From positions 97,646,016 through 97,710,015 of the forward strand of contig OX393549.1 of NCBI GenBank assembly GCA_947650365.1: a stretch of DNA of 64,000 nucleotides, in the 5' to 3' direction. The position numbers were made by a program, and so were the translations under genes. A model generated the notes under the pieces. The model was not told the origin of the DNA, did no database searches, and saw only the letters and a list, made by a program, of their open reading frames with translations. Source of the stretch: Chamaelirium japonicum. Lineage: Eukaryota; Streptophyta; Magnoliopsida; Liliales; Melanthiaceae. Shown one piece after another: positions 1-11,073 of the stretch. Position 1 is the first letter of the stretch. Every line of letters starts with the position of its first letter.

Positions 1-893
1 CCCTTTCTCGTTGGGTTCTGCAAGAGGTTGGATCTGACCCCGGATGTTGAGGTCCTCCGCCGGTGGATGTTTAGACCTCTCCTCGGGGCGGTGGGAGGTT
101 CCTGGCAGGTGGTGGCGATAGTGGTTCGAAAACACAGTGCGACTCCCTTCAGGTAGAGTTGGCGGCAGATCACCGGTTTTGGCATCTTTTTGTTGGTTTG
201 ATTGTATTTTTCCTTTCTTTACCTCTGTATTTCTTGTTTCTTTCGGATTTGGCCCGATCTCCTGATGTATGGTGCGTGAAGGTCATGTTTTTTTCCCTTT
301 TTTTAGGGTTTGGTCCCGGACGCAGTGGCGTCTCGTTGGTGTCCCGTCTGTGTGCGATTTCTCCCCCCTGGTGGTGGGTAGGTTTCCGGCAATGTGTGTT
401 GGTCTTCTCTACTAGCGCCAGCATCAGACGGCTCTGAAGGTGGTATGGCACCAGCTGGGAAAGGAGTAGTACGATGCCATGTCTCTGTCCCTGTCCCTGT
501 CCCGTCCCTTGGATCCATTGTTTAATTTCTCCACGTGGGCAGTAAATGCCTTTCACCAAAAATAAAAAAGGAAAAAAAAGTACGATACAATACAAATGGG
601 AAAACAAGGACGGACGGAGTCACATGTGTCTGTATAGGAGAGATAGGACTGTGATGTCTAACTTTGCCATTGTATGACCATTTAATATAGTATAATACAT
701 TGAATATGCCAGCTCTTGGCATTGCATAATATTATCTGAAATATTTTGCCCCTTAACAAATGATGCCTGCTCTTTCGAGATTAGTGTGGGCAAAATAATT
801 TTCAATATGTTAACCAGGATTTTAGTTATCAACTACTTGTACGTACAGCACAACGTGATGTTTATTCTAATATCGAAGCAATTATGTTAACAG
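1..893. repeat. Left arm of a long inverted repeat (cut by window edge)
   Basis: Bases 1-893 read on the minus strand match 1760-2661 with only scattered differences. Position 1 pairs with about 2661 and the inner edge is the shared CTGTTAACATAATTGC at about 880-893 and 1760-1775. The arm is a mosaic of a LINE reverse-transcriptase scrap (about 620-835) and unrelated sequence. Because the arm runs off the window, its outer end and any target duplication cannot be seen. It could be the terminal repeat of a Mutator-like element or two head-to-head copies of one chimeric fragment. Confidence 0.8.
620..835 (-). pseudogene. LINE reverse-transcriptase fragment in left arm
   Basis: The minus-strand translation contains LPTLISKEQASFVKGQNIS followed by DNIMQCQELAYSM and KLDI. 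This is the conserved fingers region of plant LINE reverse transcriptases, just before the first catalytic aspartate motif. Only about 65 residues are present. The sequence leaves the LINE immediately after KLDI, so the palm domain is missing. It is a scrap carried by the inverted repeat and cannot be functional. Confidence 0.75.
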
Positions 894-912
894 GGGTAGG
901 TTTGACGCTTTC

Positions 913-1395
913 TTGGGGCAATCCTACGAGGAGTTAGTCAACCGGTTACTGGCAGATGATCAGGAGCTGAAGGAGTCCTACCAGATCATGGAGAAGCGGG
1001 GTAACGGCAGTCGCAATGGTCCCCCGACCCAGAAGAGGTTCAGACCCACGGAGGCTCGACCCCCGCCTAGTCAGCTTCAGCACTTCCGTGGTCCTCCAGG
1101 TCCTGGACCCTAGAGGCGTGGCTGTTTCCAGTGCGGCTCGCTAGATCATCTGAAGTGGAGCTACCCACAGCTCCGTCGGCAGCTGCTTCTTCCAGCTCCA
1201 CCTATGAGTCCTGCTTTGTCGGCACCACCTGTGAGCAGCAGAGGCTCCCGCAGGGAGGTCAGCAGCAGCGTCCTCCCCAGCCACAGTAGCAAAGGCTTTC
1301 CCCCGTCAGGGCTGAGGAGGCAATTAGGCCCAGGGCAGGGCATACTTGTTGGTCGGTCAAGACCCAGAGACTTCTGGGGAAGCGATCGAAGGTAA
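913..1395 (+). pseudogene. Ty3/gypsy gag C-terminal fragment between the arms
   Basis: One reading frame covers the loop of the inverted repeat. It starts with a polar segment (GQSYEELVNRLLADDQELKE), then a proline/arginine-rich linker, an in-frame TAG at 1111-1113 and a zinc-knuckle remnant CFQCGSLDHLKWSY (from 1123). The knuckle has Cys-x2-Cys-x4-His, but its last Cys is replaced by Tyr. This is the usual layout of the end of gag in plant Ty3/gypsy elements. The stop and the lost ligand make it non-functional. No protease or reverse transcriptase follows. Confidence 0.6.
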
Positions 1396-1759
1396 CCCTG
1401 AACTTAGTAAGTTCAATTCTTAGTTCTTCAGTCGATCCTCCTTGATGTAGGAACCATTGGACGAAGAGGTTGGCTGGCAAAGTCAGCTCTCGGACTCGAT
1501 CCTTGATGTGCCAAATATTGATAAATTCATGAGATGTAGATAGGTAAAGGATAAGATCAGATGTGCCTACCCAATCCAGGAGTTGTGCAAAAAGGGTGAT
1601 ATGATGATAGCACATAGTGATCAATTGCAAAAAGGGTGGCCAAGATTAGGCTGCGCCTGGGTCTTGGAATCCATGTTGCGCAACCTGATTTCCATCACTA
1701 ACCCTAGGAGAGAAATGGCCTGGCAAAAAAGAACGGCGTTACGAGCAGAACTGAAAAGG

Positions 1760-2661
1760 CTGTTAACATAATTGCTTCGATATTGGAATAAACATCACGT
1801 TGTGCTGTACGTACAAGTAGTTGATAACTAAAATCTTGGTTAACAGATTGCAAATTATTTTGCCCACACTAATCTCGAAAGAGCAGGCATCATTTGTTAA
1901 GGGGTGAAATATTTTAGATAATATTATGCAATGCCAAGAGCTGGCACATTCAATGGATTATACTATATTAAATGGTAATATAATTGCAAAGTTGGACATC
2001 ACAGTCCTATCTCTCCTACACAGACACATGTGATTCCGTCCGTCATTGTTTTTCCATTTGTATTGTATCGTACTTTTTTTTCCTTTTTTCTTTTTGGTGA
2101 AAGGCATTTACTACCCACGTGGAGAAATTAAACAATGGATCCAAGGGACGGGACAGGGACAGGGACAGGAACAGAGACAGGGCATCGTAACTACTCCTTT
2201 CCCAGCTGGTGCCATACCACCATCAGAGCCGTCTGATGCTGGCGCTAGTAGAGAAGACCAACACAAATTGCCGGAAACCTACCTACCACCAGGGGGGAGA
2301 AATCGCCCACCGACGGGACACCAACGAGACGCCACTGCGTCCGGGACCAAACCCTAAAAAAAGGAAAAAAAAAACATAGCCTTCACACACCATACAGCAG
2401 GAGATCGGGCCAAATCCGAAAGAAACAAGAAATACAGAACTAAAGAAAGGAAAAACACAATCAAACCAACAAAAAGATACCAAAACTGGTGATCTGCCGC
2501 CAACTCTACCTGAAGGGAGTCGCACTGTGTCTTCGAACCACCATCGCCACTACCCGCCAGGAACCTCCCACCGCCCCGAGAAGAGGTCTAAACATCCACC
2601 GACGGAGTACCTCAACATCCGGGGCCAGATCCAACCTCTTGCAGAACCCAACGAGAAAGGG
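1760..2661. repeat. Right arm of the long inverted repeat
   Basis: Reverse complement of 1-893, about 9 bp longer because of small indels, for example in the poly-T and GGGACA stretches. It contains the plus-strand copy of the LINE reverse-transcriptase scrap (about 1821-2030). The sequence continues past 2661 with no counterpart visible, so the true outer end may lie as far as about 2960. Confidence 0.8.
1821..2030 (+). pseudogene. LINE reverse-transcriptase fragment in right arm
   Basis: Mirror copy of the fragment in the left arm. The plus strand reads ITKILVNRLQIILPTLIS, then KEQASFVKG, an in-frame TGA, and NILDNIMQCQELAHSM. It retains the expected VNRL where the left copy has VNIL, so the two arms have diverged independently. 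The extra stop shows it is dead. Confidence 0.75.
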
Positions 2662-3415
2662 CCTAAGACGCTGAGCTTCGGACAACAACCGAGCGGGAAA
2701 GAATGTCGCGTGGCTCCAACTCGACGGAAACAAAACACCGACCGCCGGAGACACCTCTATACATAGACAAACGGATCCAAAGCCTGACCTCCCCGGATCC
2801 GCCAGTGGTGGCCGCCGAGGAGCCTAGAAGGACGCGGCGAAACCCTAACTGATGTGGGATAAGGGGGGTTTTGCAAATCTTATAATCGTAACCGAGGGTA
2901 GAGAATCGAGGGAGAAATAAATAGAAAGATAAGGGGAGATTGTACCAGGGCTCTTGCAAACCCTACGGCCTCACGCCGTCAGCCTCTCACCAGGTATCCC
3001 TAGGTCTTACGCCATCGAGAAAGAAGAACCCTCACGGCCAATTTCATTGCACAAAGCAATTTGTTTATCGATTTTTTCATTGATTAAAAAGACAAGCTTT
3101 GGAGTCTTTTTATAGATTCCCAAGCAAATACAAAACGTGTAGGACTTGTAGTTCCTAAAACTAAAAGACTTGGACACCTGAAGGACTAGCAAATAAATAA
3201 TTAAAAATAGCAAAATAAAATACTAATAGGCCTCAAACAAGTGGGCCATCAAAACTGGATTGTGCTTGGGCCTTGGAATCCAAGTAGCGCAAATCCCCAT
3301 CAAATTCTTTGCGTGGAACTCGTCACGAGTTCTGCTGTAACTGTAGCTGATGGAATCATCAGAATCACCACCAATGTAACTCATAATCAGACTCAGAAGC
3401 TGATAGTGGAGACCC
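2662..3415. other. Non-coding stretch beside the inverted repeat
   Basis: No convincing gene. The segment 3246-3330 (around TTGTGCTTGGGCCTTGGAAT) resembles 1625-1750 in the inverted-repeat loop, suggesting both derive from the same degraded retroelement. The rest is unassigned. Confidence 0.4.
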
Positions 3416-5376
3416 TGTAGTGGATGTCATATCATCAAACGATCACCTCTTGGATCCCATACAAGCAGTATGCTAGAGTAGTGGCTGAAGTAGTTGTATG
3501 CGCAGAAAAAGATCTGGGTCGTCTTTATTGCAAACACACGAATATTACAGAGGCCGGGATCCGGGGACTCGCGGGTGGTGAGCCGGGTGCAGCGAATATT
3601 CGATCAGGAGATTGTGGGAGAGATCCTCTAGAGGGTCTCTTTGATCCGCGTCTCCATATGGTATTCGTGCTAGAGCTCTGAAGGGGTTGCCCAGGGCAGA
3701 GGTCTTTACAGGGTGAGGGTTTTTGAAACGCTAAGGAGTATTTGCAGCTGCTTTTGTCCCTTCCGTGCTTCGCGCTTTCTCGGCTAGGGGATTTTTGGCT
3801 TCGTTCCTCGGTTTTCGTGTCTTCCTCGACCCTTGCACTTGAACGTAGACGAGGGAGACTTGCGATGCTTTCATTCTTCCGGACTTCGCGTCGTATCGGC
3901 TAGGACGTGCGGTGCTTTGCTTTGCTCTGGCGCGGGCTTTACTGGGGCTTTTGCTTTGGCTTCTTGCGTTGCTTTTGCTTCGGCGTTGACTCGATCTTCT
4001 CCTTGAATGGTGGTGGCTACTTCTTCAAGGCTTCTAGCTTCCTCAACGGTTTAGTCGTCGGCTCGACTTCTCTTCTTCTCCGGACTTCTTTGGCGTGATC
4101 GGAGTTGAAGGTTTTACTTTGAAGACGACGGGTGTAGCGCTGGCTTTGCTTCTCTTCTTCTCTGGGCTTCTTTGGCGTGATCGGAGTCGAAGGGTTCCTT
4201 TGAAGATGGCGGGGGTAGCACCGATCTCCGTGCGACGGTTGCAGCGTCGGCTTTGCTTTGAAGACGACGGGTGTAGCGACGCTTCGGGTGTTCCTCTCCA
4301 AGCTTTCTTCTTTGTGGATGGAGCGGGCGTTTGTCGAAGGCGACGGGATGATGACGCTTCGGTCTTCTTCTCTAGGCTTTTGGGCTTGAACGGAGTCAAA
4401 ATCTTGTTGGAGACGACGGGGTAGTGTCGCTCCGATCTTCTTCTCCGGCCTTTGCTTCTGGCGTCTTCGAAGGGTTCTTCTCCGAGCTTTCTTTTTCGTG
4501 CACGGAGTCGAAGGCTTGATCTTCTTGTGCAAGGGTCTTCACGTTGATGAGGACTTTCAATGGACTAAGCTGGTCCCGAAGGGATAGGCTTGCCCGTGCC
4601 TCGTGAAGCCTTGGGTCGATGAAGGGCGCGTCTCCTCCTCTGCAGAGTTTCACTTTGTCTTCAGCTTCCAACCTTTTGAGCCTTCCCCCTCCCCCTCTAT
4701 TTATAGGTGAAGGAGAGGAGGGGAGAGATATGGGAAGATTTATTTGAATCCCTTTAATATCTCTCCTATAACTATCCAAGATTTATTCCTCCATTGATGA
4801 GGGAAATAAGCCTTTATTTGCTTTTATTTTCTGGCGGAGTAGTTATGGCTCAATCTCTTTTTGAATTTATTTGATTCTTGCACATAAAGTTGATGACGAC
4901 CCGTCTTCGTTTCTTGTCCGTCGTATCGAGGGATCGGCGCAGATCTACGCTTATGTAGACGTCATAAGCAGCCTCCCCCCGCGCATGGCGATATTTGTTT
5001 CCTTTTTCTTCTTTTCTTTTCTTTTCTTTCCTTTCTTTTCTTTCTTTCTTCCTTTTCCTTCTTTTCTTTTCTTTTCTTTCTTTTCTTGCATGGCCGGCCA
5101 CCCCTCTAAGGGTTCAGATTGCTAGCAAGGGGACCAGGTGGGCCCCACTTGGGGATGGGCCCACCCGGCCCCTTGTTTGGTGCGGGTCGGGTCCGGTTTG
5201 TGTGTCGGGTTTGCCTTCGAGTCGGTGCATGTGAGTCGAGTCCGGGTCCGAGTGCGTGTCGGGTTTGCCTCCGCATTGGTTCATACAAGTCGGGTCCAGA
5301 TCCGAGTGCGTGTCGGGTTTGCCTCCGCATAGGTGCATGCAAGTCGGGTCCAGGTTAGACACAATTTGTGTCTACA
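3416..5376 (-). repeat. Probable gypsy-type LTR, minus strand
   Basis: The plus strand begins TGTAGTGG and ends GTGTCTACA, giving TGTAG/CTACA ends. Just outside the 5376 end the minus strand carries a purine-rich run (TTGAGGGGGCATT) like a polypurine tract, which would make this a 3' LTR. A minus-strand TATA motif (CTATAAATAG, about 4700) lies inside. The interior has imperfect tandem copies of a phrase around TCTTCTTCTC..TTTGGCGTGATCGGAGT (about 4060-4190). No partner LTR, primer site or target duplication was found, so the boundaries are tentative. Confidence 0.35.
5185..5360. repeat. 54-bp tandem repeat, about three copies
   Basis: The phrase GTGCGTGTCGGGTTTGCCTC recurs every 54 bp through about 5360, with a more diverged first copy near 5190. 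It lies at one end of the probable LTR. An imperfect TTTTC/TTTCC simple repeat occupies about 5003-5090 just before it. Confidence 0.7.
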
Positions 5377-6290
5377 AATGCCCCCTCAAGGATGAGTGCA
5401 CTGGCAAAAACGCGGAGTACTTGTGTACGTAGGAAAAGCGGAGCACTTGTCTTTGATTCCTTTCTTGGAAGGGATTGGTGGCTTATTTAAGGGCCACTAC
5501 CCCTTTCATCTAACACCTTGCTCTTGCGAATGCTCTGCTGGCGTTTGGAGACCGCCGTCGGAAGTGTGCTGCCCGGGGTTACACGTGACTTGCTCCGTCT
5601 TCCTGGTGTCGCTTCTTTCGTCAGCGGCGGCGGTGGTGCGCGAACTGAAGGTTGTTGCGAAGGTGGGCTCGAAGCGACAGAGCAACGATGACCGCGGCGA
5701 GGAAGACGGGGGATCACGGCTGAGGTGTTGATCGCCTTCGCCTTCCTCCTCTTCTTCCTTCTTCTTATTCCTTCTTCCTTCTTCTTCTTCTTTTCTCTTT
5801 TCCTTTTCTTTTTCTTTTCTTTTTCTTTTTCTTTTTCTTTTTCTTTTTCTTTTTCTTTCGCGGAGGCAGCAGTGGCAGCGGCGGCGTGGCACGAGCTGCG
5901 CTGACGGCGTGCGGCGGGAGGTTGGGTGCGAGCGGCGGTGTGCGGCGCAGGCGTGGCCGGCGCGCGGGAGGCGGTGTGGGGCGCAGCGGCGGTGCTGGTG
6001 GTCGGAGCGGCGCGGGCGCAGCGGCGAGCGGCGTGCGGGCGCATGCGCAGCGGTGCGGGTGAGCGGCGACGCTGGTGTTCGGAGCGGCGCGGGCGCAGCA
6101 GCGCGGGCGAGCGGCGTGCGGGCGCAGCGGTGCGGGCGAGCAGCGGTGGCGCGCGCGGAGGTCGGGGCGATGACTGCGGCGCGTGCGGAGGCCGGGGCGG
6201 CGGCGCGAGGTGCGGCCCCCGACGGGGTCGGAGAAGGGGGGCCGGGCGGCTGCGGCCTCGACTCGAGTGCCCCCCCCTCGTTCATGTAGG
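5377..6290. other. Promoter-like segment, CTT/TTTC tract and GC-rich block
   Basis: About 5480-5500 has a TATA-like GCTTATTTAAGGG followed by a leader-like stretch on the plus strand, but no credible reading frame follows. About 5741-5858 is an imperfect CTT/TTTTC tract. About 5870-6290 is extremely GC-rich and built of degenerate repeats around GCGGGCGCAGCGGTGCGGGC. Long open frames here on both strands are composition artefacts. Confidence 0.5.
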
Positions 6291-6837
6291 AGAAGGGAGG
6301 GCGGGCGGCACGGCAGAACGATACCTCGGTACGCTGTCCACCAACTTTTACAAAGACACAGTCTGGATTTAGAGGATTACTGGATATGATAACCTTTTCA
6401 ACAAATATACTCTTTATAATAGCTCTTTCCTGGACGACCCTCAAGAAGCTCTTCCCGACATGCGGTGTCGCGTGGAGAGAGTGGAGTTAAAGGAGGGAGC
6501 GATACTTGAGCTCTCGAGAAAGGATTTAATAGACGAACCACCAAATCATCGTCTACTGTGATCAACCAGTTATCGAAAGTCCCACAGCACCGCTTATTGT
6601 GGAGCTCGGGGAGATGAAGCTTGAAAGCCTTCTTATCAACGGGGTCATATAAGTTGCAAATCTCAGCATCGTCCTCATAGGAGGTAATCAGCAATGGATT
6701 AAGAGATGGCAGGTTTCCATGGCAACTGAGCGCCACGTGAGACAAACAAAAGCAAACTGCCGGATGTCTGAGAGAAATTCCAGCCTTTCAACAATGAGTT
6801 GAATGATATCCCTCGGAAGGTTCGACCAATCGACCAT
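6291..6837 (-). pseudogene. F-box/KIB1-4 (DUF295) protein pseudogene
   Basis: From an ATG at 6837 the minus strand encodes an N-terminal F-box: MVDWSNLPRDIIQLIVERL, then EFLSDIRQFAFVCLTWRSVA. After a frameshift near 6705 it continues with LPSLNPLLITSYEDDAEICN and LITVDDDLVVRLLNPFSRA, the start of the KIB1-4 (DUF295) beta-propeller region. A second frameshift near 6400-6440 leads into VEKVIISSNPLNPDCVFV, again typical of that family, before the sequence runs into the GC-rich block. Intact family members are about 350-400 residues, so about half is left. In plants these proteins are predicted SCF ubiquitin-ligase adaptors. This copy is broken. Confidence 0.75.
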
Positions 6838-7936
6838 GAACTTCCTTTTAAAACAGGGGTCTGAAAAATAATAAAGGAAATGAGCAGAATTTGCATGTAA
6901 GGATAAGGCTTGACGAAGTCTTCAATAGTCTGATCTTAAATCAAAAAGATAATTGCATGTCACTAGATATATATTTTTAAAACAATCATAATACCATTGT
7001 GATTTTTCAGCACCCAGAGATTGAGGCGCAAAAAAATTTATCGAACATTTTATGTTAGAATTTACATATCTATTATGTTTTCATTGTCATCTTTCTTTTA
7101 GGAGTTCACAATGGGCCAAGGATGCCACTATCATCATTCTTTCAGATAGTCACGATGGGTCAAGAGAGCCACTATACAGTAGCAACATAGTAGTGTACTA
7201 GTTAAAAAAGAAAAAAAAAAAAAGAAAAAAGGAAATGTACAGTGACAACATTCGACTCACACAAATGGCCATTGTCCTTTAGACACATAGAAAAGCGATC
7301 CCAACTTAAGAAGTGAGGTCTAAGGCCCAAAACGTCTAAGCGGATGCTCGAACCGCTTTTTAGAATAGTGTATGTAATGAGTTCACATACAAAAGATGAG
7401 TCAATCAAACATACCTTAGTAGGTTCACAGTCAGTGATTGGACTGGGCATCCGATCAATAGACTGTAAGTCTGTAACACCCTGATCATCTCGTTAGAGGG
7501 AGGTGGTCTGCTCAACCACTGGATAGTGTTTCTAAGTCAAGTGGTGTTGGTGTACTTGGTGTGCACCAAACGGAATCAAGAGAGACGACCTACTCCAAAA
7601 TATTGTTACCGGGACAAAGGTCTATCTTCCATTAGTTAGCTAATCCTAAATCCCAAGATACCTTGTGTATCCTGGGTTCAGTCCCTGTTACTTTGATTTG
7701 CAATCATTAAGGTCTACTTTAGGCCAATACCTATGCAGGTTGGGTAGCTTGGATTGGATGCTGGGGACATAGATAAGCTGTAGGATTTTCTAACTCCCTA
7801 AGAGGGGAGGCTGGTGTATCCTTGAGTATCCCACCATCAATAGCTGATCACTAAGTCTGGATAGACGATTCCAAGATAAGATGGTGATCACAAGGTTTTG
7901 GTGAGTTGGGAATCAAGTAGGTGACCTATACCGGGT
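6838..7936. other. Non-coding stretch upstream of the F-box pseudogene
   Basis: AT-rich sequence with no convincing gene or RNA. A short repeated phrase (CACAATGGGCCAAG and CACGATGGGTCAAG, about 7107 and 7150) is the only local structure seen. Confidence 0.4.
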
Positions 7937-8078
7937 TGTAACATCCGTCCCAAATACACAAGATATTGTTCGCTTTGCCCGTGCTCACACAAGGACTTTC
8001 CAGGGAGGTCACCCATCCTAGTACTACTCTTGCCCGAGCACGTTTAACCATGTAGTTCATATGAAATCTGATGGTGCA
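7937..8078 (-). mobile_element. Cassandra-like TRIM LTR segment with embedded 5S rRNA sequence
   Basis: The minus strand of about 7986-8078 reads as plant 5S rRNA from about nucleotide 30 to 110. It contains GTTAAACGTGCTCGGGC (box A region), GAGTAGTACTAGG and GATGGGTGACCTCC (box C region), with changes that argue against a working 5S gene. It is followed by a unique stretch ending in ATGTTACA at 7937, as an LTR end would. Cassandra terminal-repeat retrotransposons in miniature carry 5S sequence, including the pol III internal promoter, in their LTRs. No second LTR or primer site was found, so this is a solo or truncated LTR whose other end is not resolved. Confidence 0.7.
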
Positions 8079-10059
8079 AAAATTTTCACCAGTTTGTTGT
8101 CCCCGTGGCAATAGCGGGAGGCAATTTGAGCAGGACACAAAGAAAGAAGAAATCGCTCGTGGCCGTGACTCATAGCCCGCCTAGGGCCGACCCTGGCCGC
8201 ATGCGACTAACTCGCACATGGTAGTGGTCGCCCAATGGTTGGTGCTCACATGTGATGAGGGTTCACATGTGGCAGGGTTCACATGTGATGAGGGTCATAA
8301 AAGTAAACCCAAAAATAAGCAATATGTGGCAATTGGGGGTCATTTCAGAAAAAACCTACAAGAAATACAAGACGGACAAGTTCGACTCCTCTTTTTTTTT
8401 ATCAGAACTAAGGGCGATCTATTCATGGTGCCTAATCCAAACGAAATTCATAACTACATTCCAAAGAAACATGGTTATCATTGGAAGACTCTTCCGTAGA
8501 TGAACCATTGCACTCTCTATTAATGTGAGTAGACAACTCGGAATAGAAGTTGATCACAAATCACTAGCTCCATCGACGATAGATTTGGCCAAAACATGGG
8601 CGCATTCGTTGCATCTCATCGGAATATGAGTCATTGCATCTCCTCGGAATTTGAGTTAATGCAACTCAATTTTGAGTACTAGGCAAAATTCAACTCAATT
8701 TTGAAAAACCCCAAATTAGATCAAGTGAAAAACTATCAAACAGCCCACCTAGACAATGCCTAAGCACCACTTTGACTACTATGGCTCCACATAGGGAGAG
8801 ATTGGTGGCGCACCTCAATAACGTTCGCGACCACATCGCACGGGTGGTGACGTGGCACCTTGTGATTGCCTTTACATGTTAGGTGATTATTGTTAGGGAT
8901 TCACTTCGATCTACTGAGCAGCCATATGTCCCTGAACAGGAGTTGTCACTCTGTAACCATCGCCTTTGGCGAGAAGATCACGGGACAACTACGAGTGTGT
9001 CATGATAGGGTGCCATCGGGGTGAGCCCTTTACGAGAGGCGGATTTCCCGGCGAGATTCTCGGACCACTCTTTAGCATGAATGTTGAAGCAAACTTGGCA
9101 CGAGAATGTCGAAGCCCCCTGGTTGTGTCGTTTCCCTATTGAGTCTGACCGATCAATTTGTAACTGATCAGCTTGTCGGTCAACTGACTGATTGGTCGAT
9201 CACTCAACAATATTGATTTACCAAATAGCTTTGCCCTCAGCCTTAGCCTCAGACTCAGTCCTTAGAATCAGCTTCAGCCCTCAGCATTCAGTTTCTGCCT
9301 CAGACTCAGCCCTTTGAATCAGCTTCAGACCTCAGCATTCAGTCTCTGCCTCGGCCCTCAGCCCTAACCCTCATTGCCTTGTCACACTGGCCGGTCGATC
9401 GATGCTTGCAAGCCAACCGATCCGCCGATTATTTTCCTTCATGGAGTCCCAATGTTCACTATACTATGCGCCAGCAAATCGGTCGGTCAACTCCTCTGTA
9501 GCACCGGTCGACCGATGGGTCGAACCTCTGATGGTGGTGGACTCACAGCGGAAGCGAATGTTAATATAACAACATTCGAATGGATCGGATCATGCTATCC
9601 TCTTACTGTTTGTGTGTGCAGGTGGAGATCAAGTAAACAACCAGCATTATGATCCTAGAGGAATATTTGCATTGTCGGATTTTAAGAATAATTGTACGGT
9701 GACGAAACGAATCAAGAAATCTTTGGAGATTTGAGGTGCAAACTAAATGTTTGGTCATATAAAATTTGATATTTGTAATGGAAAACAATGTTATGGGATA
9801 AAAAGATGCAAACATTACTCTATGGGATGAAAGGCAGATGCCAGCATGATCTTCAAACACAAAAAAGCATTGATTGAACATGGACTCAAAAACCACAAAT
9901 CCATTGAAAAAATACTAACAAAATTCATAGAAAGTGGATAAAAGCCATAAACATTGACTGAACATTGATTGAAAAAAAAATCAAAGATAACAAAACCAAA
10001 TTCTGAAAACCAACAGATTTCTGAACAAAACACAATTGCAGGTATTGCCTAATTGAACT
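8079..10059. other. Intergenic sequence, no gene seen
   Basis: No convincing coding region. About 8240-8310 has three copies of a TTCACATGTG(ATGAGGG) phrase. About 9130-9540 contains scattered GGTCGACCGAT-like self-complementary words, similar in style to the word clusters in the receptor-kinase introns, but no terminal repeats were found. Confidence 0.4.
9248..9349. repeat. 51-bp tandem duplication
   Basis: Two adjacent copies of a 51-bp unit beginning CTCAGACTCAG (9248-9298 and 9299-9349), followed by a partial third. Built from CTCAG/CTTCAG words. Confidence 0.7.
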
Positions 10060-10275
10060 AAACATTTAAAAAAAAAAAACCATTAAGAGAGAAAGAGGGA
10101 GAGAGAGATCTGACCACTTCCTTCAGCTTTAAATAAGGATCGGGGGATGCAGATCTGAGTCCTTTCTAAAAAAACCTGAAACAAAATCCATCTTCAAACA
10201 AAAAAAATTGTTTTTTTTTTGAGATAAACAAAAAAAAATCTGTGAGAATTATGATTGAAACATTGAGAAAAACCC

Positions 10276-10336
<61 letters not shown>

Positions 10337-10530
10337 ACCACTTCCTTCAGCTCTAAATAAGGATCGGGAGATGCATATCTGAGTCCTTTCTAAAAAACCC
10401 TGAAACAAAGTCCATCTTCAAACAAAAAAAAAAATTGTTTTTTTAAGATAAACAAAAAAAAATCTGTGAGAATTATGATTGAAACATTGAGAAAAACCAA
10501 TTAAAAAAAACCATTAAAAGAGAGAGAGAG

Positions 10531-10575
<45 letters not shown>

Positions 10576-10752
10576 ACCACTTCCTTCAGCTCTAAATAAG
10601 GATCGGGAGATGCATATCTGAGTCCTTTCTAAAAAACCCTGAAACAAAGTCCATCTTCAAACAAAAAAAAAATTGTTTTTTTTAGATAAACAAAAAAAAA
10701 ATCTGTGAGAATTATGATTGAAACATTGAGAAAAACCCATTAAAAAAAAACA

Positions 10753-10805
<53 letters not shown>

Positions 10806-10990
10806 CACCACTTCCTTCAGCTCTAAATAAGAATCGGGGGATGCAAATTTGAGTCCTTCCTAAAAAAAACCTGAAACAAAGTCCATCTTCAAACAAAAAA
10901 ATTTTGTTTTTTTTGAGATAAACAAAAAAAATTTGTTAGATAAAGAAATCTGTTAGAGAGAGAGAGATCTGACCCGGGGAAGCTCTCAAT
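10060..10990. repeat. Tandem array of about 230-bp units with (GA)n cores
   Basis: The marker ACCACTTCCTTCAGCT recurs at about 10114, 10337, 10576 and 10807. Each unit holds A-rich phrases, CTGAAACAAAGTCCATCTTC and a (GA)n run of 30-55 bp. A fifth copy lies at 13165-13560 as part of a larger duplicated block. No coding content was seen. Confidence 0.8.
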
Positions 10991-11073
10991 CGCCCCTTCG
11001 GGATGCAGATCGGGCGGATGCAAAGGAGAAAAAAAAAAAAGAAATTTGGGATTTGGGGAGGGAGGGAGAGATC

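Noticed and set aside
5506-6444. 312-codon minus-strand frame
   Set aside because: Only its first part is real (end of the F-box/KIB1-4 pseudogene); the rest is GC-rich repeat and CTT tract.
7986-8078. Functional 5S rRNA gene
   Set aside because: Only about nucleotides 30-110 are present with several changes, and the flanks look like an LTR, not a 5S tandem unit.
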